Source of the DNA: Hexactinellida sp. DTS-2022
Taxonomy: Eukaryota > Porifera > Hexactinellida
Length of the DNA: 64,000 bases
NCBI GenBank assembly: GCA_028753945.1
Contig: JAPNXP010000011.1
Location: forward strand, 3,224,001 to 3,288,000
Direction: 5' to 3'
The notes under the pieces: model-generated
The model's input: the letters and a program-made list of their open reading frames with translations, nothing else
Databases searched by the model: none
Told to the model about the DNA's origin: nothing
Position numbers and translations under genes: made by a program
Part shown: positions 10,629 through 21,979 of the stretch, one piece after another
Layout: each line of letters starts with the position of its first letter
How positions within the stretch are numbered: position 1 is the stretch's first letter

Positions 10629-11176
10629 GACATTAAAAATTAGTTAACTTATCATTTATATTAAAATTAATGGTGTACATTGCGGGCCAAAAATATATAT
10701 GGGGATTATAGCGGGCCGCGGGCCGGATTAAATTAGAATTGCGGGCTGCGGGCCGGGCCGCGGCCCGAATTAAATTAAAATTGCGGGCTGCGGGCCGGGC
10801 CGCGGAAGAATTAAATTAAAATTGCGGGCCGCAGTTACAAAATTCGGCCCTCGTGCAACTCTGTTCCATTCTCAAAAATGATAGCAGCCTTATCGAGTGA
10901 CCCATCTTTCGACAGCGCACACTGTTCTGATAACGACAATATATAAAATAACCTTATACGAAGTTATTTGACATGAGTTCGTGAATGTGGACTTTTGTCC
11001 GAATAATATTAAAGTGAACATTTTTTAAATGCATGATGGAGGTCATAATGTATAAGGCTGAAGTGGATCCTACCAAAATAGAGTGCCAAAGCAATGGTCT
11101 GTACGTGGAAAAAATTCGGTGCTTTGGTCCGGGATGTCCACATCCATTAGCTAATCTGCCCTACTATATGTCCTTA

Positions 11177-11930
11177 AACCTCAAAAAAATTTCTAAAATT
11201 CTTGATGGAACATTACAGGGACAGTTTTAGTAGTGATTGGGCAATACATAATTTTAGCCTCCAAATTAAGCCGGGAATGTGCTCAAACGACGCATTATCC
11301 AAATTTATAAGTAATTTTTACTGTCATTGCATAAAAGGCTTTTACTTGATTTACAGACAAAAAGGATTTTTAATTCGTGAGGTGTAATTACAGGGATAGT
11401 GTAACGATCACGTGATTGAAAGAAATTTAATTTTTAGTAACAAATTAACCAGCCAAAGTGAGTCAACGAAGAATTATCCAAATCTATGAGTATTTTTGAC
11501 TGTCATTGCATAAGACTTTTTCTTGATTTAAACCTCAAAAACGATTTGTTATTCGTGACGTGGAATTACAGGGATAGTGTAAGTAGTGATTGGACCATAG
11601 TATTTAATTTTAGCCTCCAAATTAAGCCGGGGAAATGAATAAACGACGAATTATCCAAATTTCTGAGTCTTTTTGACTGTCATTCCTTTAAAAAGCTTTT
11701 CTTCATTTAAACCTCAAAAACGATATGTCATTCGTAACATGGAATTACAGGTATAGTGTAAGTAGTGATTGGACGATAATTAATCTTTAGCTCCTAATTA
11801 AGCAGGGAAAGTAGTTAGACACCCACTATCCAAATTTGCGAGTTTTTTGACAGTCAGTGCTCTAAAAACACTTTTTCATCACATGAAGGTAAAAAACGAT
11901 TTTTAATTCGTGAGGTGGAATTACAGGTAC
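11177..11930. repeat. tandem array, ~177-bp unit, about 4 copies
   Basis: GGAATTACAGG(G/T)ATAGTGTAA recurs near 11213, 11389, 11570, 11746 and 11924, each followed by a TAGTGATTGG-type tract, ATTATCCAAATTT, TTTTTGACTGTCAT and CTCAAAAACGA. Copies have diverged by roughly a fifth. The array begins directly at the right terminus of the long inverted-repeat element, so that element inserted into or beside it. Confidence 0.8.
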
Positions 11931-12218
11931 TATCACAGACAATCACAAAATCACTAGACTATCAAAAAATCACTAGATTATCACAAAATCATGATGTAAA
12001 TTATTCTATAAAATTTTATGCCCGAGGAGTGATATTTTTCATGCTCGCCCTGGGCGTCATTTGGTTAAGGTACGTCACTGGCTGTACGTACTATAACCAA
12101 TACAAATCTGAAGAATGTCATTCAGCACAAACATTCCTAATGATATAAACATTAAGTAACCACAATTATTGATACTCATTTTAGCTCCCATTTGAACTTA
12201 CGCTTAATTGTTAATAAA
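11931..12218. other. spacer with short AATCACTAGA-type direct repeats
   Basis: At 11935-11995 the phrase ATCACAAAATCACTAGA is repeated three times with variation. No gene is seen. Confidence 0.5.
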
Positions 12219-12563
12219 TACAGTGTACTCCGCTTAATTTGGATCGGGACAACTGCTTAATTGGGACAACTTCCCAAGAAACGAATCCTTTCCATATAAA
12301 AAAATACTTAAATTCGGCTATTCGGGACATACTCAATAAATTGGGTTCAAATTGGTGCTCGTTTAATGCAAAATTCATATTCAAGGAAAACAATATTTCT
12401 AAATAGGGTCTATTTTCTTATTGATTTCCATAAAATCACAAGTTACCAGAAAATAACATCTGTGGTTGACGGATAATTCCAAACGGTTCACAAAATATAT
12501 ATTAAGGCTCATACTATTGAAGTGAGTAGATATAGGGACCATAGGCGCGTGGTGCATCTCTTA

Positions 12564-14920
12564 GGGATACAGACTTTTTTGACAGGACTTTTCGCAACAA
12601 GACATTTCGTGACGGACACTTCGTGACAAGACATTTCGTGACATGGACTTTACGTGACAGGACATTTCGTGACACGGACTTTCGAGACTGGACATTTCGT
12701 GACAATTAATTAACATAAATTATATAATTTCAATAAACCCGTATGAAAAGCAATTTTGCTAGATGATCAGTATTTGTATCGGCCTAAATGAGACAAGTTT
12801 TGTTATTAATTTGTTAACTCTATACATATTCAATTGTCACCCACAAGCAATAAGTAACTAAGGGTGTTAATTAAAAACTACATATATTCAATTATAGTTA
12901 GTGGTAGAGAAATCATATAAATTGAGTATTGTTTGAATAAAGTATTAGAACTCATTACTTTTTGAAAATTATTACGAATACTCTACAACGAGCTACAATT
13001 TACCTTCTTCAAATTACACTTCTGACGATGAGTATGATATCGATATTCATACATCTCCATTTCATGAAATTCCTGAGAGTCAAACATCTTTCAGTCTCAC
13101 TGTATCCACTCAGTTTATACATCCTACCACATCGACTCAGTTATTAGTAACTGAACATCAAAAGGTGGATTGTGTCTCCATGTAGATGGATATTGTTATA
13201 CAAAACACAGGATGACACATGATGTTACTCAGTGGCACTGTATTCAGAGAGGTATTTGCAAGGCTAGATTACACACTAAAGAAAACCTAGTTATTTCTAA
13301 AATGAATGAACATAGTCATGAAAGTAACTCAAATGTATTCGAAAACTATCGAATTAAGGCAGGAATTATGCGTAAAGCTTCAGAGACGCAGGAAGGTACA
13401 CATTCTATAATTACTTCTTCAATCAATCAATTGAACGAGGAGGCTGCAGTTCATTTGCCTAAGATAGACACCCTGAAGAGAACAATAGTAAGAAGTCGTA
13501 AGAAGTCTAACAACGTTCCCCCAGAGCCGACATCACTTACAAGTCTGGAGCTATCAGAATTTTACAAAATAACGGATAAAGGTGATCGTTTTCTACTTCA
13601 CGATTCTGGATTCGAAAGTGAAAATCAACGAATATTGATTTTTGGGACTAGAAAGAACCTGGATATGCTATCTACATCAAGTGTATGACTTGCAGATGGC
13701 ACTTTCAAAACAGTACCGGGGTTATTTTATCAACTCTACGTAATACACTCATTGAAAGGAGGTCAGGATCTTTTTAAAAATGGTCATCTTCTGCCCAGTT
13801 TATTTGTCCTATTACCAAACAAGTCAGAAGAGACATATAGTCGAATGTGGACTAAAGTTAGCAATTTTTGTCCAGACTCCTGTCCAACCCATCTAATTGT
13901 TGATTTTGAAAAGGCCGCAATCAATGCATTTTCTGCTCATTTTCCAAATACTCACGTTAAAGGATGTTTTTCCCACTTATGTCAGAATGATGGCGAAAAA
14001 TTCAGCAATTTGGTTTAGCGACAAGGTATAAACAAGATACAGAATTTGCAATCAAAGTTAAGATGTTACCTTCGCTAGCATTCGCCACTCCAACTGATAT
14101 TCGGAACTCTTCAATCAACTATTCATAGATTTGCCACCTGAAGCTTATGATTTAGCTCTCTATATTGAATCAACTTAACTTGGTAGGCACACAGCAAATT
14201 CCGCCCTATTGTCACCACCATTGTTCCCATTACAATGTGGAATCAGCATTTCATGGTGCAAAATGGTTTACCCCGCACTACAAATGCTGTGGAAGCATGG
14301 CACCGTTCATTTGGATGTCATATTTCATGTCACCACCCATCAATTTGGAAATTCCTCGATAAATTGAAGAAAGAGCCGGGCCTAGTTGAGGTTAAACAGG
14401 CATTTTGCATTACAGGAAGGAAGCCTTCGAAACGCAGGTGTTACGACGACAGGGAGGGTGAGTTGGAGAATTTAATTGAGGGTTATTTAACAAGGCCCAA
14501 AGTGGAGTTTTTGAGAGGGATAGCTTATCACTTCACATTTAGTGATTAATATATTGCATTTTATTTATATTCTGCTTAGTTTTTTCATTCATATTTTCTT
14601 TCACATAACAAATATAGAACTTCTTATCTTAACCAATAACATTTATCAAAGGGTATTCTTGAGTTCTATTAATATTGCATAAGAAAAAGAAATAACAAGT
14701 TCATTTTCAAAATATTTATTCGCCCATAGATCAACTACCAAAATTGCTTTTCATACGGGTTTATTGGAATTATTTAATTTATGTTAATTAATTGTCACGA
14801 AATGTCCAGTCACGAAAAGTCCGTGTCACGAAATGTCCTGTGACGAAAAGTCCATGTCACGAAATGTCCTTCACGAAATGTCTTGTAGCGAAAAGTCCTG
14901 TCACGAAAAGTCTGTATCCC
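12564..14920 (+). mobile_element. MULE-type transposon with long TIRs made of short direct repeats
   Basis: The left TIR (12564-12758) and right TIR (14739-14920) are inverted copies from GGGATACAGAC inward to CAAAATTGC. Most of each TIR is a run of alternating (T)CACGAAATGTCC and (T)CACGAAAAGTCC units, about 12-13 bp each, some eight to ten per arm. Flanking bases CATCTCTTA and CACCTCAAT are at best a degraded 9-bp duplication. It encodes the FLYWCH/MULE transposase at 12961-14549. Confidence 0.82.
12961..14549 (+). pseudogene. MULE transposase with FLYWCH zinc finger, broken
   Basis: An acidic N-terminal tract (TSDDEYDIDIH, near 13025) precedes a FLYWCH finger at 13163-13330 (VDGYCYTKHR, then WHC, CKAR and NEHSHESN, giving the C2H2-like ligands). 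The MULE catalytic core follows: LADGTFKTVPGLFYQLYVIH (13690-13755, first Asp), then LLPNK, LIVDFEKAAI (13900, second Asp) and VKGCFSHLCQ. After a decayed stretch (14020-14230) come LPRTTNAVEAWHRSFG, HPSIWKFLDKL and a basic C-terminus ending at 14549. Stops and frame changes separate the blocks, most clearly at 13160, 13688 and 14018. The Glu of the catalytic triad is expected in the N-A-V-E block at about 14290. Confidence 0.83.
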
Positions 14921-15099
14921 CACCTCAATACATCTATTTTTACAGTATAATTTCTAATTATAATTTTCATAATTTTCTCAAATTGATATCACACTTCTCA
15001 TTTACTACATTTTAGTATATTTAGTACTGATGAACAATATCTATTTTTAATAACATCGATTTAGTGAACTTTGTTCAATTTGAAGATTTGAAGTTAAAA

Positions 15100-15205
15100 A
15101 GTATAGGTGGACTAAGCACCACCTTGCACCACCAGCACTTCATTCGCTGAGTGCCGGTGGTGCACTTTGCACGCCTGCACCACCGTACTTTGTGCCTATG
15201 ATAGG
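15100..15205. repeat. GC-rich inverted CACCACC/GGTGGTG segment
   Basis: ATAGGTGGACTAAGCACCAC on the left and, inverted, CATAGGCACAAAGTACGG on the right enclose self-complementary GGTGGTGC / GCACCACC tracts. It lies inside the pogo-like element. It could be a small MITE; no TSD is evident. Confidence 0.45.
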
Positions 15206-15334
15206 GACTGCAGGCATTGGATGAAAACAAAAATTGTTGTCAATCGCTGTTAGCTCACTACTTTACATATTTTTCGCTTAATTGGGACAAGAGGCCTGGA
15301 ACAAATGTGTCCCAATTAAGCAGAGTATACTGTA

Positions 15335-15883
15335 ATTGTAGTTTTACATTATATAGACAAGCGCAATTACGTATACCAATTAAAATTATGTAATATTCAA
15401 ACACAGAATCAGTACACAATGTTCATCATGACTACAGGAACAATGTTAGGTGTTTTAAACAATCTATCTACGCAATCGTATTTCATTTCAACAAAATAAT
15501 TAGCGAAACTATCCTACTTAAATCAGCCAATGTTATTTCTCTTCAAAATTAAGAATTTGTCTTTTAAAGAACTAGAGGATATCTAATCTTTAAAAATTCT
15601 TAATTTAGCACCATCGTATATTCAAAAGCACATTTTTATAAAACAGACAAACAGACAGGCAGTTCGCAATTTCGAATTCCAATGGCTTACAATAATCGGA
15701 AAACTTTACATAAATTTGGTCCAATAGTTTCGAATATTTGTCAGCAATAATTGAGAGTAACTAGAATAAAGTTGACTATATCTAGAAGTAAATAAAGTAT
15801 CATTGTATTGACAATAATAATTAGTGACATGTTAAATGATATTAATAATTAATAATTAGTTGAACATACTATATCTACGTATA
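15335..15883. other. AT-rich spacer, no gene seen
   Basis: No coding or repeat signature recognised apart from short AT-rich direct repeats. Confidence 0.5.
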
Positions 15884-16691
15884 TCTATATTATTAAATCT
15901 CGATTGTTGTGTGTTTGTTTGTTTGTTTGTCCGGATGTATTAAAGTGACGGGGGGATAGAAACCGCATTAATATATGAGATATAAACTAACTGTCAAATG
16001 TTATAATTGGTAACAAATGTTATAATAGGTAAACAAGTATGCTGAACACGAATTTCGCATTTATAAATTTATAATATGAATATTTGTTGTTGTTGTTTTA
16101 ATACACAAAATAGGTAAACAAATTAAAGAAATTCAAAATCAACCTAGAAGTTAGCTTTCAACGGGTATTATAGGTAAACAAGTATGCTGAGCACGAATTT
16201 CGCGTTTATACATGTATAATATGAATATTTGTTGTTGTTGTTGTTGTTTACACAAAATAGGTAAACAAATTAATGAAAATTCAAAATCAACCTAGAAGTT
16301 TGCTTTAAACGGATATTATTGGTAAACAAGTATGCTGAACACGATTTTCGCGTGTAAAAATTTCTAATATGAATATTTGTTGTTGTTGTTTACACAAAAT
16401 AGGTAAACAAATTAATGAAATTCAAAATCAACCTAGAAGTTAGCTTTCAACGGGTATTATAAGTAAACAAGTGTGTTGAACACGAATTTCGCTTTTATAA
16501 AATTCTAATATGAATTTCTTTTGTTGTTGTTTACACAAAATAGGTAAACAAATTAATGAAAATTCAAAATCATAACGTCCCTTTTTACCATTTCCATGGT
16601 AGAAAGTGTGAGGAGTAAGGCCGCACAGCGGCCGTTAACTTGAGGTGCGTAGCACCGATCTGTCGCAAAGCGACCGAGACCGAAGGGCTCG
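15884..16691 (+). mobile_element. Helitron-like element family B, copy 1
   Basis: Starts TCTATATTATTAAATCTCG after an A and ends GAAGGGCTCG before a T. The last four bases are CTCG, not the usual CTRR. Before the end lie three small hairpins: GGCCGCACAGCGGCC, GGTGCGTAGCACC and TCGCAAAGCGA. The interior (about 16080-16560) is a tandem repeat of about 143 bp containing TTGTTGTTGTTTACACAAAA and AATAGGTAAACAAATTAATG, four units. Non-coding. Related copies: 16692-17313, 41923-42240 and 46451-48011. Confidence 0.72.
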
Positions 16692-17313
16692 TTATAATTT
16701 AAATCTCGATTGTTGTGTGTTTGTGTGTTTGTTTGTGTGTACAGGTTGTATTTAAGTTATGGCAGAATAAAACCGCAATTAATATTTGGATATAAACTAA
16801 CTTTCAAATGTTATAATAGGTAAACAAGTATGCTTATTTCGAATTTCGCATCGATATTTCTAATACAAATATTTTTTGTTGTTGTTTGCACAAAATAGGT
16901 AAACAAATGAATGGAAATTCTAAATCAACCTAGAAGTTAGCTTTTAACGGGTAGTATAGGTAAACAAGTATGCTGATTTCAAAATTCGCGTTTATAAATT
17001 TATAATACGAGTATTTGTTGTTGTTTTTACACTAAAAACGTGAACAAATTGATGAAATTCAAAATTAACCTAGAATTTAGCTTTCAACGGGTATAATAGG
17101 TAATCAAGTATGCTGAAATATTAATTTCGCATTTATGAATTTAGAATATGAAAAACAAGTTAAAACTATGGAAATCTTATAAAGCAATGTACATAACGTA
17201 TCTTTCTAAAGGTTTCCATGTCAGAAAGGGTGAGGAGTAAGGCCGCAAAGCGGCCGTTAACTTGAGCTGAGTTGCACCGATCCGTCGCATAGCGACCTAG
17301 ACCGAAAGGCTCT
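16692..17313 (+). mobile_element. Helitron-like element family B, copy 2 (tandem)
   Basis: It follows copy 1 with no spacer: the CTCG end of copy 1 runs into TTATAATTTAAATCTCGATTG, a shortened 5' end. The 3' end is AGGCTCT with the same hairpins (GGCCGCAAAGCGGCC, GTCGCATAGCGAC). Internal repeat units are fewer and more diverged. A head-to-tail pair is consistent with rolling-circle replication passing a weak terminator. Confidence 0.68.
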
Positions 17314-17640
17314 TCAAATTATTGCAAAAATATAATAATAAAATGATTAATTACAACACCTAAATGGTGGATGTGTAACTTTATTGTGCTTACACCAGTT
17401 TAATCCCGAATAAATCTAGTTGTTGCTGGTACATTCGCGAATACACGAAAATCTGACCGAATTGGTTGGATGTTCCGAATTTGTTGAAAATACTTGAGGG
17501 TTTTAAAAGCTAATATGGTTTACTCAGTAATTAATAACTGGTCCAATTAGCGATCTCAAATATATGGAGATACATTTACCAACACGTAGTTACAAAGAAA
17601 ATCCTTGTTTAGTATACATATAGACAAGTTGTCAGCCTCA
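17314..17640. other. AT-rich spacer between Helitrons and satellite
   Basis: No gene or repeat family recognised. Confidence 0.45.
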
Positions 17641-20600
17641 TAAAGTGATAGAGCCCCAGAAATTTAAATTCGTTCATTAATATTCATTTTAGAGCTTAAA
17701 AACATCAAAAACGATTTTGCTGCAATTATTGTCAAAAAACTCTCAAATTGATAATTCGTGAATTTATGGACGTTTGTACCTATTTTATCTTTAATGCGAA
17801 CTATTCTATATCTTCAAAAGTGTCCATATAGTGCCCAGAATTTGATCTTCGTTCATTAAGGACGTTTCCAGCTACAGTATTGATCGCCAAATAGCAATTG
17901 CTCTAATAGCAATATTGCTCTATTAGCAAGTTACTTTTTGTCCCCAGGCGAGCATTTAATGTTAAATTTGTTCCTCTAATAGCAAGTTCGCCTATTAGCA
18001 AGGAAATTTCGTGCAAAATGCGACTTGCTATAAGGCGAACACCACTGTATTTCTTTTGATGAAAATAATTCTTTATCGTCAAAAGTGTCTGAACAGTGCC
18101 CCAGAAATTGAACTTCGTTCAAAATAATCACTTTAAATCTATAAAAACCGTTTTTTGCTGCAATTATTGTCAAAAAGCTCTCACATCGATAATCCGTGAA
18201 TTTAAGGACGTTACAGCCTATTTCTTTTGATGCAAATAATACTTTATAGTCAAAGGTGTCCACATAGTGCCCCAGAAATTTAACTTCGTTCATTGAAGAC
18301 GTTTCCAGGTATTTTATTTTGATGCAAATAATTCTTTATCGTCAAAGGTGTCCAGACAGTGCCCAAGAAATTGAACATTTGCAATGATTTAGTAGCTTAA
18401 AAACTAGAAAAACGATTTTTGGTCCATTGACCGACAAAAAACAACCAAATATTTAAATCTGTGAATTTAAGTGCGTTCCGCCAATTTATTTTGATGCATT
18501 AAATTCTTTATAAGCAAAAGTGTCCAGACAGTGCCCCATAGATTGAACTTCGTTCAAAATAATCACTTTAGATCTATAAAAACCGTTTTTTGCTGCAATT
18601 ATTGTCAAAAAGCTCTCACATCGATAACCCGTGAATTTAAGGACGTTACCGCCTATTTCTTTTGATGCAAATAATGCTTTATAGTCAAAGGTGTCCACAT
18701 AGTGCCCCAGAAATGAACTTCGTTCACTGAAGACGTTTCCAGGTATTTCTTTTGATGCAAATAATTCTTTATCGTCAAAGGTGTCCAGACAGTGCCCAAG
18801 AAATTGAACATTGATCATTTGCAATGATTTAGTAGCTTAAAAACTAGAAAAAACATTTTAGGTTCATTGACTGAAAAAAACAACCTAATTTTTAAATCTG
18901 TGTATTTAAGTGCGTTTGAGCCAATTTATTTTGATGCATTAAAAAATTCTTTATAAGCAAAAGTGTCCAGATAGTGCCCCAGAGATTAATTTCGTTTATT
19001 ATTAATCATTTTTGAGCTTAAAAACTTCTAAAACCGTTTTTGCTCAATTATTGTCAAAAAACACTTTAATCGATAATTCGTGAACTTATGGACATTTCCA
19101 CCTATTTCTTTAGATGCAAATAATTCTTTATCGTCAAAAGTGTCCAGATAGTGCCCAGAAATTGAACTTCGTTCATTAAGGAAGTTTCCTGATATTGCTT
19201 TTGATACAAATAATTCTTTATCGTCAAAAGTGTCCAGACAGTGCCCAAGAAATTGAAGATTGTTCATTTGCAATGACTAGAAGCTTAAAAACTATAGAAA
19301 ACATTTTTGGTCCTTTGACTGAGAAAAAACAACCAAATTTGTAATCTGTGAATATAAGTGCGTTTCCGCTTATTTATTTTGATGCAAATAATTCTTTATA
19401 AGCAAGTGTCCAGATAGAGCCCCAGAAATTGCACATCTTTCATAAATAATCATTTAGTGCTTAAAAACATCTAAAACCGTTTTTTGATGCAATTATTGTC
19501 AAATACTCTCAAATAGATAATTCGGGAATTTATGGACGTTTCCATCTATTTCTTTTAATGCGAACTATTCTTTATCGTCAAAAGTATCCGCATAGTGCAC
19601 CAGAAATTAAACATCGTTCATTTGCAATGATTTAGTAGCTAAAAACTAGAAAAACCATTTTTGGTCCATTGACTGACAAAAAACAACCAAATTTGTAAAT
19701 CTGTGAATTTAAGTGCGTTTCCGCCTATATATTTTGATGCAAATAATTCTTTATAAACAAGTGTCCAGATAGTGCCCCAAAATTGAACTTCTTTCATAAT
19801 TAATCATTTAGTGCTTAAAAACATCTAAAACCGTTTTTTGCTGCAAATATTATCAAAAAACACTCAAATAGATAATTCGTGAATTTATGGACGTTTTCAG
19901 CTATTTATTTTAATGCGAACTATTCTTTATCGTCAAAAGTGTCCAGACAGTGCCCCAGAGATTGAACTTCGTTCAAAATAATTACTTTAGATCTTTAAAA
20001 CCCTTTTTTGCTGCAAATATTGTCAAAAAAACTCTCACATCGATAATTCGTGAATTTATGGACGTTTGCAGCTATGTTTTTGATGCAAATAATTCTTTAG
20101 AAGCAAAAGTTTGCAGATAGTGCCATGGAAATTGAATTTCGTTTATTAATTATCATTTTAGAGCTTAGAAACATGTAAAACCGCTTTTGCTTCAATTATT
20201 GTCAAAAATAACTCAAATCGATAATTCGTGAACTTATGGACTTTTCAAGTTATTTCTTTAGATGCAAATAATTCTTTATCGTCAATAGTGTCCAGATAGT
20301 GCCCCAGAAATTGTACTTCGTTCATTAAGGACGATACCAGGTATTTCTTTTGATGCAAATAATTTTTTATCATCAAAAGTGTTCAGATAGTGCCCCAGAA
20401 ATTGAACTCCGTTCAAAATAATCACCTTAAATGTTCAAAAAAACAGTTTTTTGATGCAATTATTGTCAAATACTCTCAAAACGATAATACGGGTATTTAT
20501 GGACTATTTCTTTTCATGCAAATAATTCTTTATCGTCAAAGGTGTCCAGACAGTGCCCAAGAAATTGAACATTGATCATTTGCAATGATTTAGTAGCTTA

Positions 20601-21425
20601 AAAACTAGAAAAAACATTTTAGGTTCATTGACTGAAAAAAACAACCTAATTTTTAAATCTGTGTATTTAAGTGCGTTTGAGCCAATTTATTTTGATGCAT
20701 TAAAAAATTCTTTATAAGCAAAAGTGTCCAGATAGTGCCCCAGAGATTAATTTCGTTTATTATTAATCATTTTTGAGCTTAAAAACATCTAAAACCTTTT
20801 TTGCTTCAATTATTGTCAAAAAACACTTTAATCGATAATTCGTGAACTTATGGACATTTCCACCTATTTCTTTAGATGCAAATAATTCTTTATCGTCAAA
20901 AGTGCCCCAGAAATTAAACTTCGTTCATTAAGGACGTTTCCTGATATTGCTTTTGATGCAAATAATTCTTTAGAAGCAAATGTCCAGATAGTGCTCGATG
21001 AATTGAAATTCGTTTATTAATAATCATTTTGAGCTTAAAAACATCTAAAACCGTTTTTGCTTCAATTATTGTCAAAAAACACTTTAATCGATAATTCGAG
21101 AATTTTAGGACGTATCCGGCTATTTCTTTAGATGCAAATATTTCTTTATCGTCAAAAGTGTCCACACAGTGCCCAGAAATTGAACTTAGTTCAAAATAAT
21201 CATTTTAGATCTTAAAAACATCAAAAACCGTTTTTTGTTTCAATTATTGTCAAAAAACTCTCAGATCGATATTTCGTGAATTTAAGTGCGTTTCTGCCTA
21301 TTACTTTTCATGCAAATAATTATTTATACTCAAAGGTGACCATACAGTGCCCCATATATTGAACTTCGTTCATTAATAATCATTTTAGAGCTTAAAAACA
21401 AGAAAAACCATTTTTGGAGCAATGA
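17641..21425. repeat. 3.8-kb satellite array with higher-order structure
   Basis: Tandem units, mainly about 175 bp with shorter units of about 88 bp, built around TTTTGATGCAAATAATTCTT, AAAGTGTCCAGA(C/T)AGTGCCC, AGAAATTGAACTTCGTTCA, AAAACCGTTTTTTGCTGCAA and GATAATTCGTGAATTTATGG. At least three subtypes alternate; the most distinct carries GTCCATTGACTGACAAAAAA. A block near 18794-19140 recurs almost unchanged near 20548-20895, an offset of about 1754 bp, showing recent expansion. There is no credible gene: open frames on the minus strand are the repeat read through. Confidence 0.88.
17873..18049. mobile_element. pogo-like MITE inserted in the satellite
   Basis: TACAGTATTGATCGCC at the 5' end and, inverted, TACAGTGGTGTTCGCC at the 3' end. 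It splits a satellite unit exactly at TA: without it the flanks read GACGTTTCCAGCTATTTC, matching neighbouring units. The interior repeats CTCTAATAGCAA tracts. Confidence 0.85.
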
Positions 21426-21979
21426 CTGTGAGAAACTCTCCAATTTCTTTGAATTAACTTGTCCACAAAATCTTTCTGGTACTTGCAATTCGAGGAAACT
21501 TGCTATTTTGATGAGTGTTTTGATTTTATTCCCACGATAGTAAGTATTTATTGTAAAGTTTTGTGGAATGTAATGCTTTATTGGTTTTGTGATTGTCTGA
21601 AGTACAGCTTTAATGTAGTTTCTTGTATCAAATGTTTGGTAAAAAATATGTGTTATTAAGTGGAGATGACTTGAGTCTTTTATTACTTGGGTAAAGGTGT
21701 TAAGAGATGAGTACAATGCTGATGGTGTTAAGTGCTTAGAAAAAGTGAACTTCAATTTCCTCGTTCTCACGATGTGCTTAATATTAAAACTGACAAATTT
21801 GAAACAGAAATGGTGATAGAGAGTTCTGAGATTGAAGTTTTAACTAATTTGAGTAGGAACTGTGGGGAGTTTTATCTCGAACTGAGTGAGTGGGATAATA
21901 TTTGTATTACCAACTCTACTGGTGTAATTTCATTGGTTAGTAATTGGACTAATATTTTTTGTGAAAAATTAAAGATTTA
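21426..21979. other. spacer between satellite and P-like element
   Basis: Open frames occur on both strands (146 codons at 21330-21770 minus; 82 codons at 21732-21980 plus), but they overlap each other, part of the minus frame is satellite, and neither shows a motif I recognise. I see no supported gene. Confidence 0.4.

Larger units (their letters stand above)
7871..10863 (+). mobile_element. near-complete hAT transposon, 2993 bp
   Basis: TIRs CAGAGTTGCACGCGGGCCG and, inverted, CAGAGTTGCACGAGGGCCG differ at one position. TTCCATTC flanks both sides exactly (7863-7870 and 10864-10871). Both subterminal zones (7880-7980 and 10680-10850) are rich in GCGGGCCG repeats, likely transposase-binding subterminal motifs, far more GC-rich than the window average. 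The transposase gene lies at 8689-10628. A MITE (8250-8669) is inserted between the left end and the gene. Confidence 0.9.
5451..11167. mobile_element. long inverted-repeat element (arms ~390 bp) enclosing a decayed gene
   Basis: The left arm, about 5451-6030, is the reverse complement of two stretches on the right: about 7725-7870 and 10864-11167, which were one continuous arm before a hAT inserted at 7871. Shared landmarks include GGTAGGATCCACTTCAGCC, GGACAAAAGTCCGCATTTA and CATGGTCACATGACCATA-like tracts. The outer ends appear to be TAGTAGGGCAG / CTGCCCTACTA, although the right arm has about 80 extra bases just inside. Between the arms lies the minus-strand gene at 6105-7740. It is either a TIR transposon or a foldback repeat that surrounds a gene fragment; the gene's N-terminal part is missing at the arm boundary. 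Confidence 0.7.
12219..15334. mobile_element. pogo/mariner-like element split by the MULE
   Basis: The 5' end TACAGTGTACTCCGCTTAAT and the 3' end, inverted, TACAGTATACTCTGCTTAAT are matching TIRs bounded by TA. Removing the 12564-14920 MULE leaves about 760 bp with no coding frame. Similar TACAGT-starting termini recur across the window (27357, 39224, 53582). Confidence 0.75.

Noticed and set aside
17976..21165. Open frames on the minus strand of the satellite (60-112 codons)
   Set aside because: They repeat the same residues every unit, follow the tandem repeat exactly and show no codon-level constraint; they are read-through of the array.
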